Shown: positions 22,365-34,287 of the stretch, piece by piece | Numbering within the stretch: the first letter of the stretch is position 1 | Layout: every line of letters starts with the position of its first letter | Assembly (NCBI RefSeq): GCF_009017415.1 | Contig: NC_092405.1 | Coordinates: 4,464,001 to 4,528,000 of the forward strand | DNA length: 64,000 nucleotides | Source of the DNA: Aspergillus flavus | Lineage: Eukaryota; Ascomycota; Eurotiomycetes; Eurotiales; Aspergillaceae | Direction of reading: 5' to 3' | Translations under genes and position numbers: made by a program | Notes under the pieces: model-generated | Seen by the model: the letters and a program-made list of their open reading frames with translations, nothing else | What the model was told of the DNA's origin: nothing | Database searches by the model: none

Positions 22365-23759
22365 TCATGACTTTGGAGTGATCCACCTTACCTTTCGGCA
22401 ATGACCGAGGCTCTCCATTGTTTTGTTGATTCTTTCGGGCATCCAACCGGAGCCTATACCGGCTTTGCTACTCCCTCGCCTGGCTACCTTGGAGGTGAGG
22501 CACTTCCCGGTCTCGTAAGAGTACTGGTGGCATTCGCGATCTTTCTCGCATTGCGCCTGACAGTCTTCTCGACTGTTACTACCCTCTATATTCTCATCCG
22601 ATGAGGCATTGTCCCAGTTCTCCTTCATTTGCTCGATTTGCGGACGGACGAACTCTTCGAATACATCAGCATGCAGAAGTGTGTGGCTTTGTGTCTGGTA
22701 GTAAAGTTTCGAATAAGTATAGTTCACTTTATGTCTAGACCAGCCTATACTTACATTCGCCCACCAACTCTGCTCGAACGCCCACGTTTCTCGAATATCG
22801 TCCGGTGTCATATGATGATAGGTTACCACCGGGGTACACCAATGATGGTCATTATTGTTCGGTCCATAATGAGAAAAGGTCCATGGTGTATCTCCTTGCA
22901 GCATTGGATTTGCGAAGAAAAGACCGACTCCTGCATCCTTCAATGTCTTTCCCAGGACACAATCGCCCGCCCACTGTCCAGCGGTAAAATCGTCATATTC
23001 CTTAACTCTGGGCGCACGATAATCGGAAACCTTATGCATAGCCGCCTGGGATAGGACGAGTCCTGACCCTCCATGACCAAAAACGACGTCCAAGATCCGC
23101 ACCCCGGATCCCATATAGTATGGCTGACTGGGATCAAACTTCTCCAACCAAGACAGGAGGTTTGGCCATACCACGTACGTGTCTGCCTCGATGAAGACGT
23201 ACCATTTTGCGTCGGCTCGAATGTTTAGCGTTTCATTGATCATGGGCAGGAATTTCCACTTGTCCAAAAGCCATCCGCGATTGTCGGGTTTACCCGATGG
23301 CGTGCTTGGATCGTCGTTGATGTCTTCCGCTGTTAGCCCGGCGCGCCCGGCGTCGCGTAGTCGGTTGTAAAGGTCGAATTCGGCCTTGGTTTGTTTTATG
23401 TCCTCGTCGACACTACGCAGAACGTCAAGTGCTTGGACGCCAGCAATTTGCTCTTCGAAATCGGAGAAAAGGACAAAATTCGGAATGCATTTTAGGGTGG
23501 TGTTGAAGTGGACTGGCACTTTCTCTAACGCTTCGGTGGCTCCGGTTTTTAGGACCACCAAGACGTCGTGTATCCCTGGTAGCTTAGGGCACCCCGATGA
23601 ATTTGATCCTGGATCAACATTGGTATTATTCTGCGGTTGAAGAAACTCCTCCCCAGCGTCATGGGTGTCTTTCCTAAACCAGAAGAAATAATTCAACAGT
23701 AGGAATACCACTAAAGGGGCCACAATCAGAGGGACATTTCGAAAACGAGAGAGAGTCAT
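22365..23759 (-). CDS. GT31-type glycosyltransferase, type II membrane, with Apple/PAN-like tail
   Basis: The frame runs 464 aa without a stop. A cryptic 60-nt intron (22695-22754, GTAAGT...CCAG, multiple of three, no stop) is likely, giving 444 aa in complement(join(22365..22694,22755..23759)). Residues 9-28 are a signal-anchor (PLIVAPLVVFLLLNYFFWF). The lumenal catalytic part has KWYVFIEADTYVVW (DxD-like metal site), a GSGVRILDVVFGHGGSGLVLS stretch in which the acceptor loop is expected, and WAGDCVLG. This is the fungal DUF604/Fringe-like GT31 arrangement. The C-terminus has CQAQCEKDRECHQYSYETGKC, an Apple/PAN-like Cys module. Role: Golgi transfer of a hexose, probably galactose, to glycans. 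Donor and acceptor unknown. ATG at 23759. Confidence 0.88.
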   Translation of the reverse strand: MTLSRFRNVPLIVAPLVVFLLLNYFFWFRKDTHDAGEEFLQPQNNTNVDPGSNSSGCPKLPGIHDVLVVLKTGATEALEKVPVHFNTTLKCIPNFVLFSDFEEQIAGVQALDVLRSVDEDIKQTKAEFDLYNRLRDAGRAGLTAEDINDDPSTPSGKPDNRGWLLDKWKFLPMINETLNIRADAKWYVFIEADTYVVWPNLLSWLEKFDPSQPYYMGSGVRILDVVFGHGGSGLVLSQAAMHKVSDYRAPRVKEYDDFTAGQWAGDCVLGKTLKDAGVGLFFANPMLQGDTPWTFSHYGPNNNDHHWCTPVVTYHHMTPDDIRETWAFEQSWWANVSIGWSRHKVNYTYSKLYYQTQSHTLLHADVFEEFVRPQIEQMKENWDNASSDENIEGSNSREDCQAQCEKDRECHQYSYETGKCLTSKVARRGSSKAGIGSGWMPERINKTMESLGHCRKVRWITPKS

Positions 23760-24280
23760 TGTTCAGAGTGCGACCGCTGACGAAGACTCTTGAGCGAAGG
23801 ATTAATAGATGGAGGGGGGGGAATCTCCACTGTTTTAAAGTGACATTGACTTGACGTTACTATAGGGGCCTTTTTTTCACAAGCACCAGTCAATGTCTTT
23901 GTTGCTTTAGTGAATGGACCCTGAACTCTATCTCGATGCTTTTGATAGGATGGTCGTGGATTCGGTAGGCGCTATCCAGAAACGGGGCCAATGGGAGTGT
24001 CGGGACCCCTGCCTAGCTTCACTGCATTCGTGCGTGATGCTTAATTGGGATCTTCTCGGCTTCACTCGACATATCTTGTATTTACTAAGCCTTGTAGCCA
24101 TGGCATATCAGACTGGGAAACATGGACCATACCACTGGTGACATTGAAGGATTACTCAAAGTTCTGTGTAGGTGTAGTGAATCATAGGATCATAATTGAA
24201 ATACATATTCCAAATCTCCCCACTACCTTCGTATAACAGGTCTACAGTCTCTTGTTCCAGTGCATCCGTTGTATTACAAT
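23760..24280. other. divergent promoter region
   Basis: Separates the minus-strand glycosyltransferase from the plus-strand membrane protein. A G8 run lies near 23815. No coding region supported. Confidence 0.45.
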
Positions 24281-25146
24281 ATGCTCTGGTGGTTGTGCGT
24301 TGCCCTCCTGTTAGTTCATCACTCTCTCGCTGGATGTCCTGCAGTTGTCCTTCCTCAACCGGACATCTGGCCCGATGGCAAATTCCTCTATCCAAACGGT
24401 GCGCCGCAATGCTTTACCCAAGGGTCAATCATGAACATCAGCTGGGAAACGAAGTACAAGACTACCAATCTGTATCTTGTCCACGGCGCCAATTACGACG
24501 ATCCAGTCGCTCTTACATGTAAGTGCAGTGGGTATCCACACATCACACTCGGGTAATACTGACAACAAGTACAGTGAACACAGCAGCTACATGGCACGAA
24601 TGGAGAGTCGGATATCCCACCCGAGACGATACGAAACCGTTCGTACTCCGACTAGTCAACGCACAGGGTACGCCGGAAGACATGGCCGTTGGAGGTATAT
24701 GGAGCGCCCGGTTCTGGATCGGTTGGAACCAAGATACTTCTTCCAGTTCCACACTTGCTCCTACGCCAACACCCACAGAGCCTGCGACCGTGACAGATGC
24801 ATCGCGTAGTCATACCACCACCTCCGCTTCTCCAACAAATTCCCCACAATCGAATAGTGGAAGTTCCTCGCATGGTAAAGCCATCGGGATAGGGATTGGT
24901 GTTGGTTTAGGTGTGCCTCTCTGCGGTGCTGTTATTCTGGCTCTGCTCTTTTTGCGGAGAAGACGGAATCTGCCCGAGTCTGTCGTTCATGGCGGGCCTT
25001 TTGCACCACCGGCTTCTGATAAGAGTTACACCAATTCGACCGTGCCGGAGGACATGTGTCTCGAGGGTAAGCAGGTGTATGAGCTGTGCGGTGAAAGTAG
25101 CCGAACGGAGGCAGACAGTAGCCATGTTCGATATGAGCTTGCGTAA
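24281..25146 (+). CDS. single-pass type I membrane protein, sensor-like
   Basis: Two exons, join(24281..24518,24575..25146), 269 aa. Signal peptide 1-18 (MLWWLCVALLLVHHSLAG); the upstream frame opens at GTG only, so the ATG at 24281 is chosen. Ectodomain about 19-133, with two early cysteines and a beta-rich look. A Ser/Thr/Pro-rich, probably O-mannosylated stretch spans about 134-180. A Gly-rich transmembrane helix spans about 182-206, then RRRR and a 60-residue cytoplasmic tail. The order signal, ectodomain, Ser/Thr-rich rod, TM, basic stop-transfer matches fungal cell-surface sensors of the Wsc/Mid2/Skg6-like style. However, no WSC or other named ectodomain is recognisable. Ligand and pathway unknown. 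Confidence 0.78.
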
Positions 25147-25380
25147 TGTTGATTGTATCACTATTTTTAAGAGATGGAGTGTGGGACTGACGAAGAGCTA
25201 TGACTAATATTAGATCAAGCTTAATAAATTATGTTTTGCAAAATAATTTGCGGGAATTCTTTCAACATAGACTCAAGTACCTAATCCACACAGACATTAG
25301 TATATCCATGCCACCCTTGCACCAGTATCAGATACAAGCATCCTGTATAATTGGACCTAACCCACCATCGATTCATGCAT

Positions 25381-25797
25381 TCATTCAAGACTAAGTTGCC
25401 ACGACACCCCAAACCGATCATTCACCCATGCAAATCGACGACTGAACCCATAATTATCCAACGGCATAAGCACCTCGCCTCCTTCACTCAAAGCACCCAC
25501 AACACGATCAATCACATCATCGCCATGCTCGTCGGTAAACTTGACAAACAGCGAGAGCGAAGGGGTGAACTTGAAGGCGTGCTTCACGTAACTATCAATC
25601 GCCATGACCTCAAGCGATCCACCTATATTCGCTCGGGCCATGGAAACCTTCCCTTCCGTGCCTGCTTCCCCCGGTCCATAGCGAGTAATGGACATGATGT
25701 TGGATCCTGGAATTGTTTGGACGTAGAAGTTCAGGGCGGTTTCGGCGTCGCCTTCGAACATGAGGAAGGGGGTGACGGATGTTGTAGTTGAGCTCAT
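25381..25797 (-). CDS. VOC/PhnB-like glyoxalase-fold protein
   Basis: Single exon, 138 aa, ATG at 25797. The fold is recognisable from TPFLMFEGDAETALNFYVQ, the glyoxalase/bleomycin-resistance opening strand and helix. Later come VKFTDEHGDDVIDRVVGALSEGG and the ending RRFAWVNDRFGVSWQL, typical of PhnB-like proteins. The family includes putative metal-dependent lyases, isomerases and antibiotic-binding proteins; many fungal members have no assigned reaction. Length is normal (130-160 aa). No introns and no targeting signal, so cytosolic. It converges on the membrane protein gene, about 235 nt away. Confidence 0.85.
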   Translation of the reverse strand: MSSTTTSVTPFLMFEGDAETALNFYVQTIPGSNIMSITRYGPGEAGTEGKVSMARANIGGSLEVMAIDSYVKHAFKFTPSLSLFVKFTDEHGDDVIDRVVGALSEGGEVLMPLDNYGFSRRFAWVNDRFGVSWQLSLE

Positions 25798-27475
25798 GGT
25801 GGTTTGAGGAGGGTGACATGACAGTGTGATAGAGGTTTGGTTGTCGAGTGTTGAGTGGTTTGGAGATTCAAGGTGAACTTGTTAGAGTCTCGAAGTAGTT
25901 CATCTCTAGGTTTTAGGCAGCACTAGGCAGAACACTGCATTGTGGGGATAGCTTTTCTTGGCGCAAGAGTTTGTTCATCTCTTCGAGTATACAGACACAT
26001 CCTGTAACGACACTGAGGTATTATTAACTTTAGTTCAAGTAAATCTCATTGATATTATCACTGCCTTGTTCGTGAAGCCATGCTATGCCACAGGATGGTT
26101 CTCTATTTCCAAGAAGGTCATACATGCGATCCCTGATATGGACTTGGCCCACAGCCAGAGTTACTGGCTGACTTATAAAATAACTATTGTAGGATCGATG
26201 ATTTATGCCCAAGCACTGTAGATCATTTATTAAGGGTCTATAGCCCTTACCCGTGAATAAATAAATTAGATTATGGACACTTATCTTCAAACAACTAAAG
26301 ATATTAGCGCCTGTGCTTTTCTTTGTTTGCTTTGTTACTATCCACAATACCCACAGCTTGAATGCGAATGCCAGAGCTTCTTTTCCACTCGAGGACACGA
26401 GGTATCAGTTAACTATAGGAACTTTATTACAGAAACGTACTATAATGTGACTTACCCCAGTACCGGACAAAACTCGCTTTATCTGTTACAAGTCCCGCCT
26501 AAGCAAGACAGTGAGCATAGGATCAGTGCATATTTGCACAGCACATTAATTCCAGGAGATCATGTGCTTTCTTATGTATCCTGTATCTCTATATTCCTGT
26601 GCCCCAGAGTTCAGATTCACTATGCCACAATTGTATTCTCAACGCCCGCACGTGTCGCTGGCTGCCCTACCCGCAAGCTATCCAACACTCGAGGGCCGCG
26701 TAGAACTTGTTGTTTTCAAATCCAAACACAGGCGGGTACAACGGATAGGTAAAACTGCCCCTGTGGGACTTCTGGCGAATCAGGTACCCAATCTCAAGTG
26801 ATAAGAATTTAGTCAAGCAGTGAGCATCTGACCCAGAATGGGGCCAAAAGGTCAAGCATTGTCCTTCTGGAGTACCCGTCCCTAGGCCAAGCACTGGGTC
26901 CGACACCCGTGCCCACAATTACTCCATGTCACTAAGCATAGGCCGGAGTCTAGGGTGACAGATTCACGACTCGGAATGGTTCTGCTCTGGCCACTGATGC
27001 CGGGCTATAATATTTTGAACATAGTAGGGTTACATTCGGCGTTAGGATAGCCAATTGGGTTTGCGTCGAAATGCAAGGTGGAGAGGTTTTGCGTGCTAAT
27101 TTTCTATATTAAGACATTATATGGCTGCGCCATTCAGGGTTCACTGGGACTAGAGTAGATTTAGGCTAGCCGGTACACGCTAGGTTCAGGGTGTAAAGTG
27201 GGTACGTACGTTGCGAATTATGAAAGGAACACCCGGTACCTCGTTTAGCTTATCTAGCGCTGTTAGAGATCTTCTCATTTTTATTACTTTTTCTAGGTTT
27301 CATTGCTTTGTAACGTAAGTGAGACAGGAGTCACGCGACTTGAGGTAAGTCACACTAGACCAGCAGTGAGTGGAATAATTATTACTGAAGGAGAAGAGGG
27401 AAAAGAAGTCAAATCCTCGTGTTCCCAAGTCCCGACTTGCCTTGGGCGCGCACTCCGTCTGCGCCATGTCTCAGC
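25798..27475. other. 1.7-kb gene-poor region
   Basis: Several short frames on both strands, none with recognisable homology or splice support. AT-rich patches. No RNA gene or repeat identified. Confidence 0.5.
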
Positions 27476-27955
27476 TCAAACTAGTTCTTTTTCATCAAGA
27501 GCTGGAGCAATAGGCTGAGTTGATGCAGGTGATGAAGCGGCCCTTACACTATTGCGTCGCTTTCGAAGACTCTTCCCGGCGTGTAAAATAGCAACAATCA
27601 CGACGAACACTGATGCCAGCTGCCATACGCATGGCTCCCGGAGAACGTCGGTGACAGCACCGTTCAGAAGGGAGGGCCGTCGTGCATTCAGTCCGTGCAG
27701 AAACTCTCCATGAAACCCATGCGTTTGTAAATTTGATGCATCGGGCTTCGTCGAGTGAACCGTTTCAGGAGGACTGTTGTCGGGGACATGATGTAATATC
27801 GGGTTTTGGCCATGGATACCGGGGATGGGCGGATGGTAATCTGGATCTTCCGCAATCTGATAATGTTCGTCTTTTTCTTCGAGCCATCGCTCGTAGTCGG
27901 TCTTCGGCCGTGAGTCTTGTAGAGAGTGTGATGTTTTGGTGCGCACTGGAGTCAT
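27476..27955 (-). CDS. small hypothetical protein with one C-terminal membrane helix
   Basis: Open frame with first ATG at 27955, 159 aa. The frame continues upstream to a TTG at 28045 without another ATG. Residues 1-115 are hydrophilic, Pro/His-rich and probably unstructured (DYERWLEEKDEHYQIAEDP). A hydrophobic helix (VWQLASVFVVIVAILHAG) is followed by KSLRKRR and an acidic end DEKELV. This looks like a tail-proximal single-pass protein. No family recognised. An unseen upstream exon is possible. Confidence 0.45.
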   Translation of the reverse strand: MTPVRTKTSHSLQDSRPKTDYERWLEEKDEHYQIAEDPDYHPPIPGIHGQNPILHHVPDNSPPETVHSTKPDASNLQTHGFHGEFLHGLNARRPSLLNGAVTDVLREPCVWQLASVFVVIVAILHAGKSLRKRRNSVRAASSPASTQPIAPALDEKELV

Positions 27956-29466
27956 TGTGTATTCCACTGTAATAGAGCGTTTCAGTTGGTACTTTCCTGC
28001 AGGTTCCAGAGTTAGCACTTGGAATGTTAGATTACCGAACTTCAACGGCTTACTTGTCCTGGATGATTAGATTCCTGTAATACTGTGGTTGATCGTTCGC
28101 AGAGAGCGAATGCAAACAATATTGAATAATTATTAAGGTCAGTCCGGAACATGAAGTAACACACGACGCTGAAGGCTCAAAGACGCTTGTTATATAGGCG
28201 ATCGATACAGACAGAATAGCAAGAGCATCCAAAATCACCTCGATCAGCCGTATGGCTGGGACTTTCTAAAGTACTTTAGAGAATAAGCCATTCGCAAGAA
28301 GGTGCGGCTGCAAGTCTCAATTTGGCGCCGACTGGTTCCTATTGTGGATTCACTGGGGTCAGGATGTTACCTCGTATCCACTAAGACAGACCCAATAATA
28401 ATATCGTAGCATTAGCCTACGCTAACAGGGTTCCCTAGTACACGCGACCAAATCTAATAAAGAAACAAAAACCCACAATAGTTGAACTGGGGATAGTGGG
28501 TGAAAAAGTCCATGTTGGGTTGCCAATCACATGCATCATGAACAACGGCTGGATGGCTATGATATTACGCCCTTTGGGGCATAACTATTAGTGGGTACCA
28601 GTCAATTCTCCTTACGTCCTTGTCGTATTGCTTGTTGTTGATTAAGCATTGCTGTTCTACTTGTTGTGCTTAGCTGAATGGCATCCATTCCATAATAGCC
28701 CTATTATATCTTTATTTCCATACCCCAGAGACCTTGTGTAAGAGATATAATGCATGCGCATCATAGCATTACACTATATACATGGTACATATAGAACCTA
28801 CAACGGGCCGATTTTCTTAAGTGAACATAGCCTGCACGAAACCAACTGTCCGACTACCTCGGCACGACAACTGCTGATTGCATTAATTGCCCATGAAACA
28901 CAGTCTTCCTCTGGCAATCTAGCGAGTGTCTATTCACATAACTGTTATTTCCACTTTCGATATAGCACGCTGCCCTGGCTCACGCTCATGCGTTGCTTAT
29001 AGCGAAGAGTGCAAGCTGTAGTGCCATTCACCATCCAAGAGTTGCATAGACCTGGCACATCTAGCCGACGCATGGTGGGTTGTCCCCAGTGGACCTTGGT
29101 ATGAATGCCCGGGGAGTCTTGAGCATTCAATATAACGAACGATCTTTCCCAATACAAGGCCGACAGCACTAGGAGCCCTAGACTAAAATGATATGTCTAA
29201 TTATATTCCGAATTTACATTCTCGAAGCGTTGATCTTTAGCTACGGATCACTACCCTGATTGATTAAGAACCATTCCTTAGCCCTCTCTTGTTAGCATCG
29301 TCTAGCTATCCTATAGGGCAATAACACCTTGGAACTAATGTAATGTGAAATATTTATGTACGAGAAGACCTAACGCACGGATTGTGTAACGGTGGTCAAT
29401 GGTTACTAATCATGATAAGATCGATTCGCAGTTTATGCTTGACGACTTTCAAACCCAATTCCCATT
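27956..29466. other. 1.5-kb intergenic region
   Basis: No gene recognised. Frames near 28754-29169 lack ATG-supported or family-like content. Nothing else seen. Confidence 0.5.
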
Positions 29467-31453
29467 CTACAAGTGATGATGACGGATCGTCAGTGCAATA
29501 ACCGAGCCCAGGATCGAGAAAGCCAGACAGATCACTACCCATCTATTAGTATACGCATGCCCAGTCGAAATCATCAAAAGGACTCACCGTAAGTATTCTT
29601 CAAGCCAGCCACGAAGCAACCCACAACAATCTCCCAAATGTTTCCCTCGAGTTTGGCAATGTAATTCGTATCCGACGTCGCACGACGAATGATCTACGAT
29701 TGTCAGTACACATGCTGTCCAATCATTACCAACAAGTTCTCTCACCTTTTCCGCCCCCTTGCCGTGCAGGTTCTGTTCTAACTGATGCTTGAACCCTAGT
29801 CCAAGAACCGTATTCGTCATGGTGATACCAGTCGTCATCGCAAAACTGACTATGAGCATGTATCCACCAGTCGCCATTGCCATATCCTGAGGCTCAAGTA
29901 GAGCTGTCATAGCGACGAACGCAGACGCCGATGCGATTCCAGTACCCATACCTCCGGGAATGATATATAGGGATTCTCCAAAGTTCGTATGGCCGTTCCA
30001 TCGGATGAGCATGAGAACATGCGTGATTGCAGCGACAAGTCCTCCAATAACCAACAACGCCTTGTAGCGGCCTGTTCGACGGATAAACGTGCCTGCTAAT
30101 AAACCTCCGACCGTGTTTCCGACCACGGCTGGGACCAGATGGCCGCCTGCGACGGTTGCGGAGGCTCGTTGTGTAACTTGGAAGTATAGTGGGACGGAGA
30201 ATAGCATGCCCAGTTGGCTGGTGATCTGCAGGAATCCAACCATGTAGCTGGATGCCACGTTTGGTCGGGCGAGGATCCGGAGGTCGAAGATGGGCTCGGC
30301 TGCGACGCGTTCAGCCCAGACGAAGAGTATAAGTAATGCGATACCGATGCCGCCTAACAGGAAGGAAGGGAGTGAGATCCAGGGGAAGGCATGGCCGCCT
30401 CGGTCGAGGAGCATGATGATTGCTACTACGGATGCTCCAAGTAGTCCTGCTCCTAGGAAGTCAACGCGGCGTATAGAGGCTTTCGATGTGGCGTGGTATG
30501 TGATGTTTAGCTTGGCAATCACTAGAAGACCACCGACGACGATGAACGGGATCTGGAGAAGAAACAGCCTATTACGAGAGCATGGTCCCATTATTAACAA
30601 CGTTCTTCAAGGATGTTGCACATGAACGTACCAGCGCCATCCGACGGCGTCCGTCAGCCATCCACCAACAGGGCCTCCGACACTTCGACCGAGAGTCATT
30701 GCGATATTGATATATGCTCTCCACGATGCAACCTCACGACGGGGGACGATATCTGCAACGCTGGTCAGTCGCAAACATTATATCATACTTCCTTGAACGC
30801 ATACCGGTGATGATAACGGAGCCAAGGGTCATGATACCCGCACCTCCGATACCACTGACTGCTCGACCGATAATGACCGTCCAAAGATCCCGACCGATGC
30901 CCCTGAATAACCTCTGATTAGCAAACGAGGGCACCACCACATTATACAAAACCTACGAGACAACGCAACCCAAGCCAAAAAGAGTGTATGCCACAAGCAG
31001 AAGCGCTTTCCGTCCGTATATATCGCTCAGCTTTCCGTACATCGGTTGCGCCGCACATACCCCCAGAGTATACCCCGTCGACAACCAGCTGGCATCCTGA
31101 AGTTTGTTGAATTCAGACGACACCTTTGCCGTCGCAGCCATAACCAACGTGCTATCGGCATTCGAGATAAATTCGCCTATCGCAAGTCAGTCGCCTGAGT
31201 TCTACTCATCCAGCCGAACTGGTCTCTAACCGAGAATTAAGACGGCCACGATGGTGCCGACACTGGTCGAAAGTTCCACTTTGCGCTCGCCATTTGCGGT
31301 CGGACTGGAAAGTAATGCACTTTCCTCGTCATGGCCATGGTCATTTGGCTGTCTATCGCTGTTGTTCGGGATGACCTGGTAAGAAGACACCGTCCCGTCC
31401 TGACCCTCCTGAGAGGGATTGATTTGAGCCACAGCATCTGTATCGGCGACCAT
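29467..31453 (-). CDS. MFS transporter, 14-TM DHA2 type (Vba/multidrug-like)
   Basis: Seven exons, complement(join(29467..29534,29588..29693,29746..30568,30632..30752,30805..30911,30957..31176,31231..31453)), 555 aa. All six introns are GT-AG, 45-63 nt, in phase. The first ATG in frame is at 31453. The N-terminal 65 residues are acidic and hydrophilic. Motif A variant is GKLSDIYGRKALLL. Motif C-type GGPVGGWLTDAVGWRW is formed by the exon join, and VVPRREVASWR-like IVPRREVASWRAY is typical of the DHA2 family. The last exon adds the final membrane helix (ICLAFSILGSVIALTI). Family role: H+-antiport of drugs, or vacuolar import of basic amino acids (Vba1/2-like). The two cannot be told apart here. 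Without the spliced exons it would seem truncated at both ends. Confidence 0.92.
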
Positions 31454-33035
31454 AGCTGCAGTACATGGATAATGTCTATCCAAACCTCTTTCTAACGAAG
31501 AACAGAGGGAGCATAAGTTATTTTATCATTACAACAGCTCAAGCTAACTCGATGGCGCAATTGCCGAAAGCCGTGCGTCCCTGGCCCTAAGCCTTAGTCC
31601 GGCCATAGAAGCTCCATGACACTATTGGAGACTACTCGGATAACAACTTTCGCTTCGTCTTACTGGGTAGTTTAAAGGAGCTATCGAGCAGGCGAGATGA
31701 AATCCCACCGATTTTACACGACGGGCACCAATCAGTCGCGTGGAATTGCGTTGCTCATCGGATACCGGAAGCACGTCATATCGGATATTGATGACTGATC
31801 TACCGGCTCCGAGATCAAACAGTATCCTACTTTGACGTTGGAATAAAGCCGATATGCGTTTCAGATTTTACCCACAGAGGAATTTAGTTACGGTGACATT
31901 GAGATTTCCACGATTAGTGGCATTTGAAGGGGGTGCGCCTGGTGGAGATGGGAACATTCTCCGGATTGATTATATATTTTGGACTACTCCGCTGGCGGCT
32001 GTATACCGGCAAGGCAACACATTTGACTAGGAGAACAACATAAGAATATGTAGAAAAATAAAAAAGAATAAAAAATAGAAAATAAAATAGAAAATTCTTC
32101 CTCTTCTATGTCGAGAAGAAAAGACATTTGTCTCAACTATGGGCCAATCAAACTACCGTCCATACTCCTGTGAGAGGACATGCTCGAAAATTTTCAGTCG
32201 CAATTCGAATACCCACAATAGGGCTGTCCACAATACGTTCCCACTGCCCAGAACGCCTAGAAGTCTAGAGCTGAAATAATCTATACCCACTATGGCATTG
32301 TCGAAGCGAACTAGAGCCGAGTCTAAAGAATAGGATAGGTCAGAGTTCATCCGAACCATGGAAAGGTTCCGGTCGATGGTTGCTCACCTAAGGTTCGACC
32401 ATTTATCCCTTGGAGAGCATTGGAGAATACAGCCCCTTTCGTTTTGAGTTTTGTTTATGTTTCAGTCAATCTATAAATCATGGCGATCCGAGCTATTGAT
32501 AACTTTATAGAAACGGAATGATAATTGCCTATCACGGGTGACTATTGAGAATCCAACCAATATATCGGGAAGTGGCCGACGAGTTCCAAAGCTCGGCACT
32601 TCGGAGACTGGTGGCAACGCAAAACTTCTGGCGGTGATCAACCGTGGATCGCTTGTCAAATACGGAAATGATATTCAGGACCCATCAGGTACAATGTCAG
32701 GAACAGGCAGAGGTGCGAAGTCTGAAGTTTAAGCTCGGCAACAACGGCGGCTAATCGGGTGATGTATCACGAATGGGTCTCAAGTTTCAAAGAATGGGGC
32801 TTGCTCCATTCTTCGCATACCAGGATGTGACAGGCCCATCTGATCGATTCCAGAATGCCTGAGGGCATCTGCACCCCTGGTTCCTTGTTGCCTGCACACT
32901 TACGTGTTTCCCATCTCCCTTTGCCCCTGCGTTAGTGGGGATCCATTTTTGATTTTTTTCCGGCATTATAAGAAGTAGAGACATGGCCCTGGCTGCTGAC
33001 CTATTCCGTACTATCCTCCGTTTCCCAATTCGAAA
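31454..33035. other. 1.6-kb divergent intergenic region
   Basis: Between the minus-strand MFS gene and the plus-strand GH76 gene. A very A-rich patch lies at about 32050-32100. No coding region supported. TATA-like TTATAAG lies about 70 nt before the GH76 start. Confidence 0.5.
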
Positions 33036-34287
33036 ATGTCGCCCTCACCCCGGTCGCTTTTGGCCCCCTTGCTTCTGGCGACATGCGTGTCCGCCGAGAG
33101 TGTCGCCATCTCTCGAGCGGAAACCGCCCTCACCACGTTGCAGACATGGTATAACTCATCCACCGGCATGTGGAATACCTGCGGGTGGTGGAACGGGGCC
33201 AATTGCATGACAGTGCTGGCGGACCTGGCCCTCGTCGACGACTCGGAGTCGGTCAACAACACTGTGAAAGAAGTATTCGCAAACACCTTCAGTGTCGGGC
33301 CCGTGTCGAATCCGTATCCTGACCGGAATAACGATTCCTACTATTCATCCGCCGTCCAGAGCAAGCGTTCTGTAGACGCCACGCAATGGCTCGATGGGTC
33401 CTATGATGATGATGCATGGTGGGGGCTGGCGTGGATCGCCGCGTACGACGTCACAGGAATTGAGGATTACTTGGATTTGGCAGCTGGAATTTTCAAACAT
33501 CTGGTAAGGATCGTCTTTCCCGTTTCTTGGCTACGCATCGTTGCTAACAATTGGCCGTTCAGAGCCAAGCTTGGCCATCGAAATGTGGTAATGGAGGAAT
33601 TGACTCCGATTTTCAACATATTTACGTGAATGCCATTACGAACGAGCTTTTCTTCTCGCTCGCGGCACATCTGGCCAACCGCGCCTCTGACCGCGATTAT
33701 TATGTCGACTGGGCTCGGCGCCAATGGACGTGGTTTAAGGACAGCGGGATGATTAACGTAAACAACACCATCAACGATGGGTTATCGAGCGATTGCAAGA
33801 ACAACGGGGGAACAATGTAAGTCCTGACCATACCATATCTAAGCCACACATTATGGGATACGAGGACTAACAATAGTCGCATAGATGGTCTTATAATCAA
33901 GCAGTCGTTCTGGGAGGACTCGCCGAGCTTGACCGGGCAGTCTCCAACGAATCATACGTGGATGCCGCAGCAAAGCTTGCCAATGCCTCGATCGCGTATT
34001 TCGCGGACGACAACGACATCATTCATGAGTCATGTGAACCGGACAGCTGTGACAGCAACGAAACCCAATTCAAGGGTATCTTCATCCGGAACTTGAAGCT
34101 CCTGCACTCTGTTGCCCCGAACGATGTGTACGCGAAGGTAATCAACGCGTCTGCCAACAGTATCTGGCAGAACGATCGCAATGCGCAGAACCAGCTGGGT
34201 GTGGACTGGGCGGGCCCCGTCTCTCAGGTGGATGCTTCGACACATAGCTCTGCCATGGATGCGTTGGTTGCAGCGATTGGGATCTGA
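33036..34287 (+). CDS. secreted GH76 endo-alpha-1,6-mannanase-like enzyme
   Basis: Three exons, join(33036..33503,33563..33816,33885..34287), 374 aa. Signal peptide 1-20 (LLAPLLLATCVSAES). The GH76 catalytic acidic pair lies in GSYDDDAWWGLAW (Asp124-126). Further conserved blocks are the spliced GGIDSDFQHIYVNAITNELFF-like region and WSYNQAVVLGGLAEL, created by the second splice. Family role: hydrolysis or transglycosylation of alpha-1,6-mannan backbones. In the Dfg5/Dcw1 branch this links GPI proteins to the wall. Here the C-terminus (MDALVAAIGI) is a short hydrophobic end without the long Ser/Thr-rich GPI signal, so a freely secreted enzyme is more likely. At least eight N-glycosylation sequons are visible. 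Confidence 0.92.
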
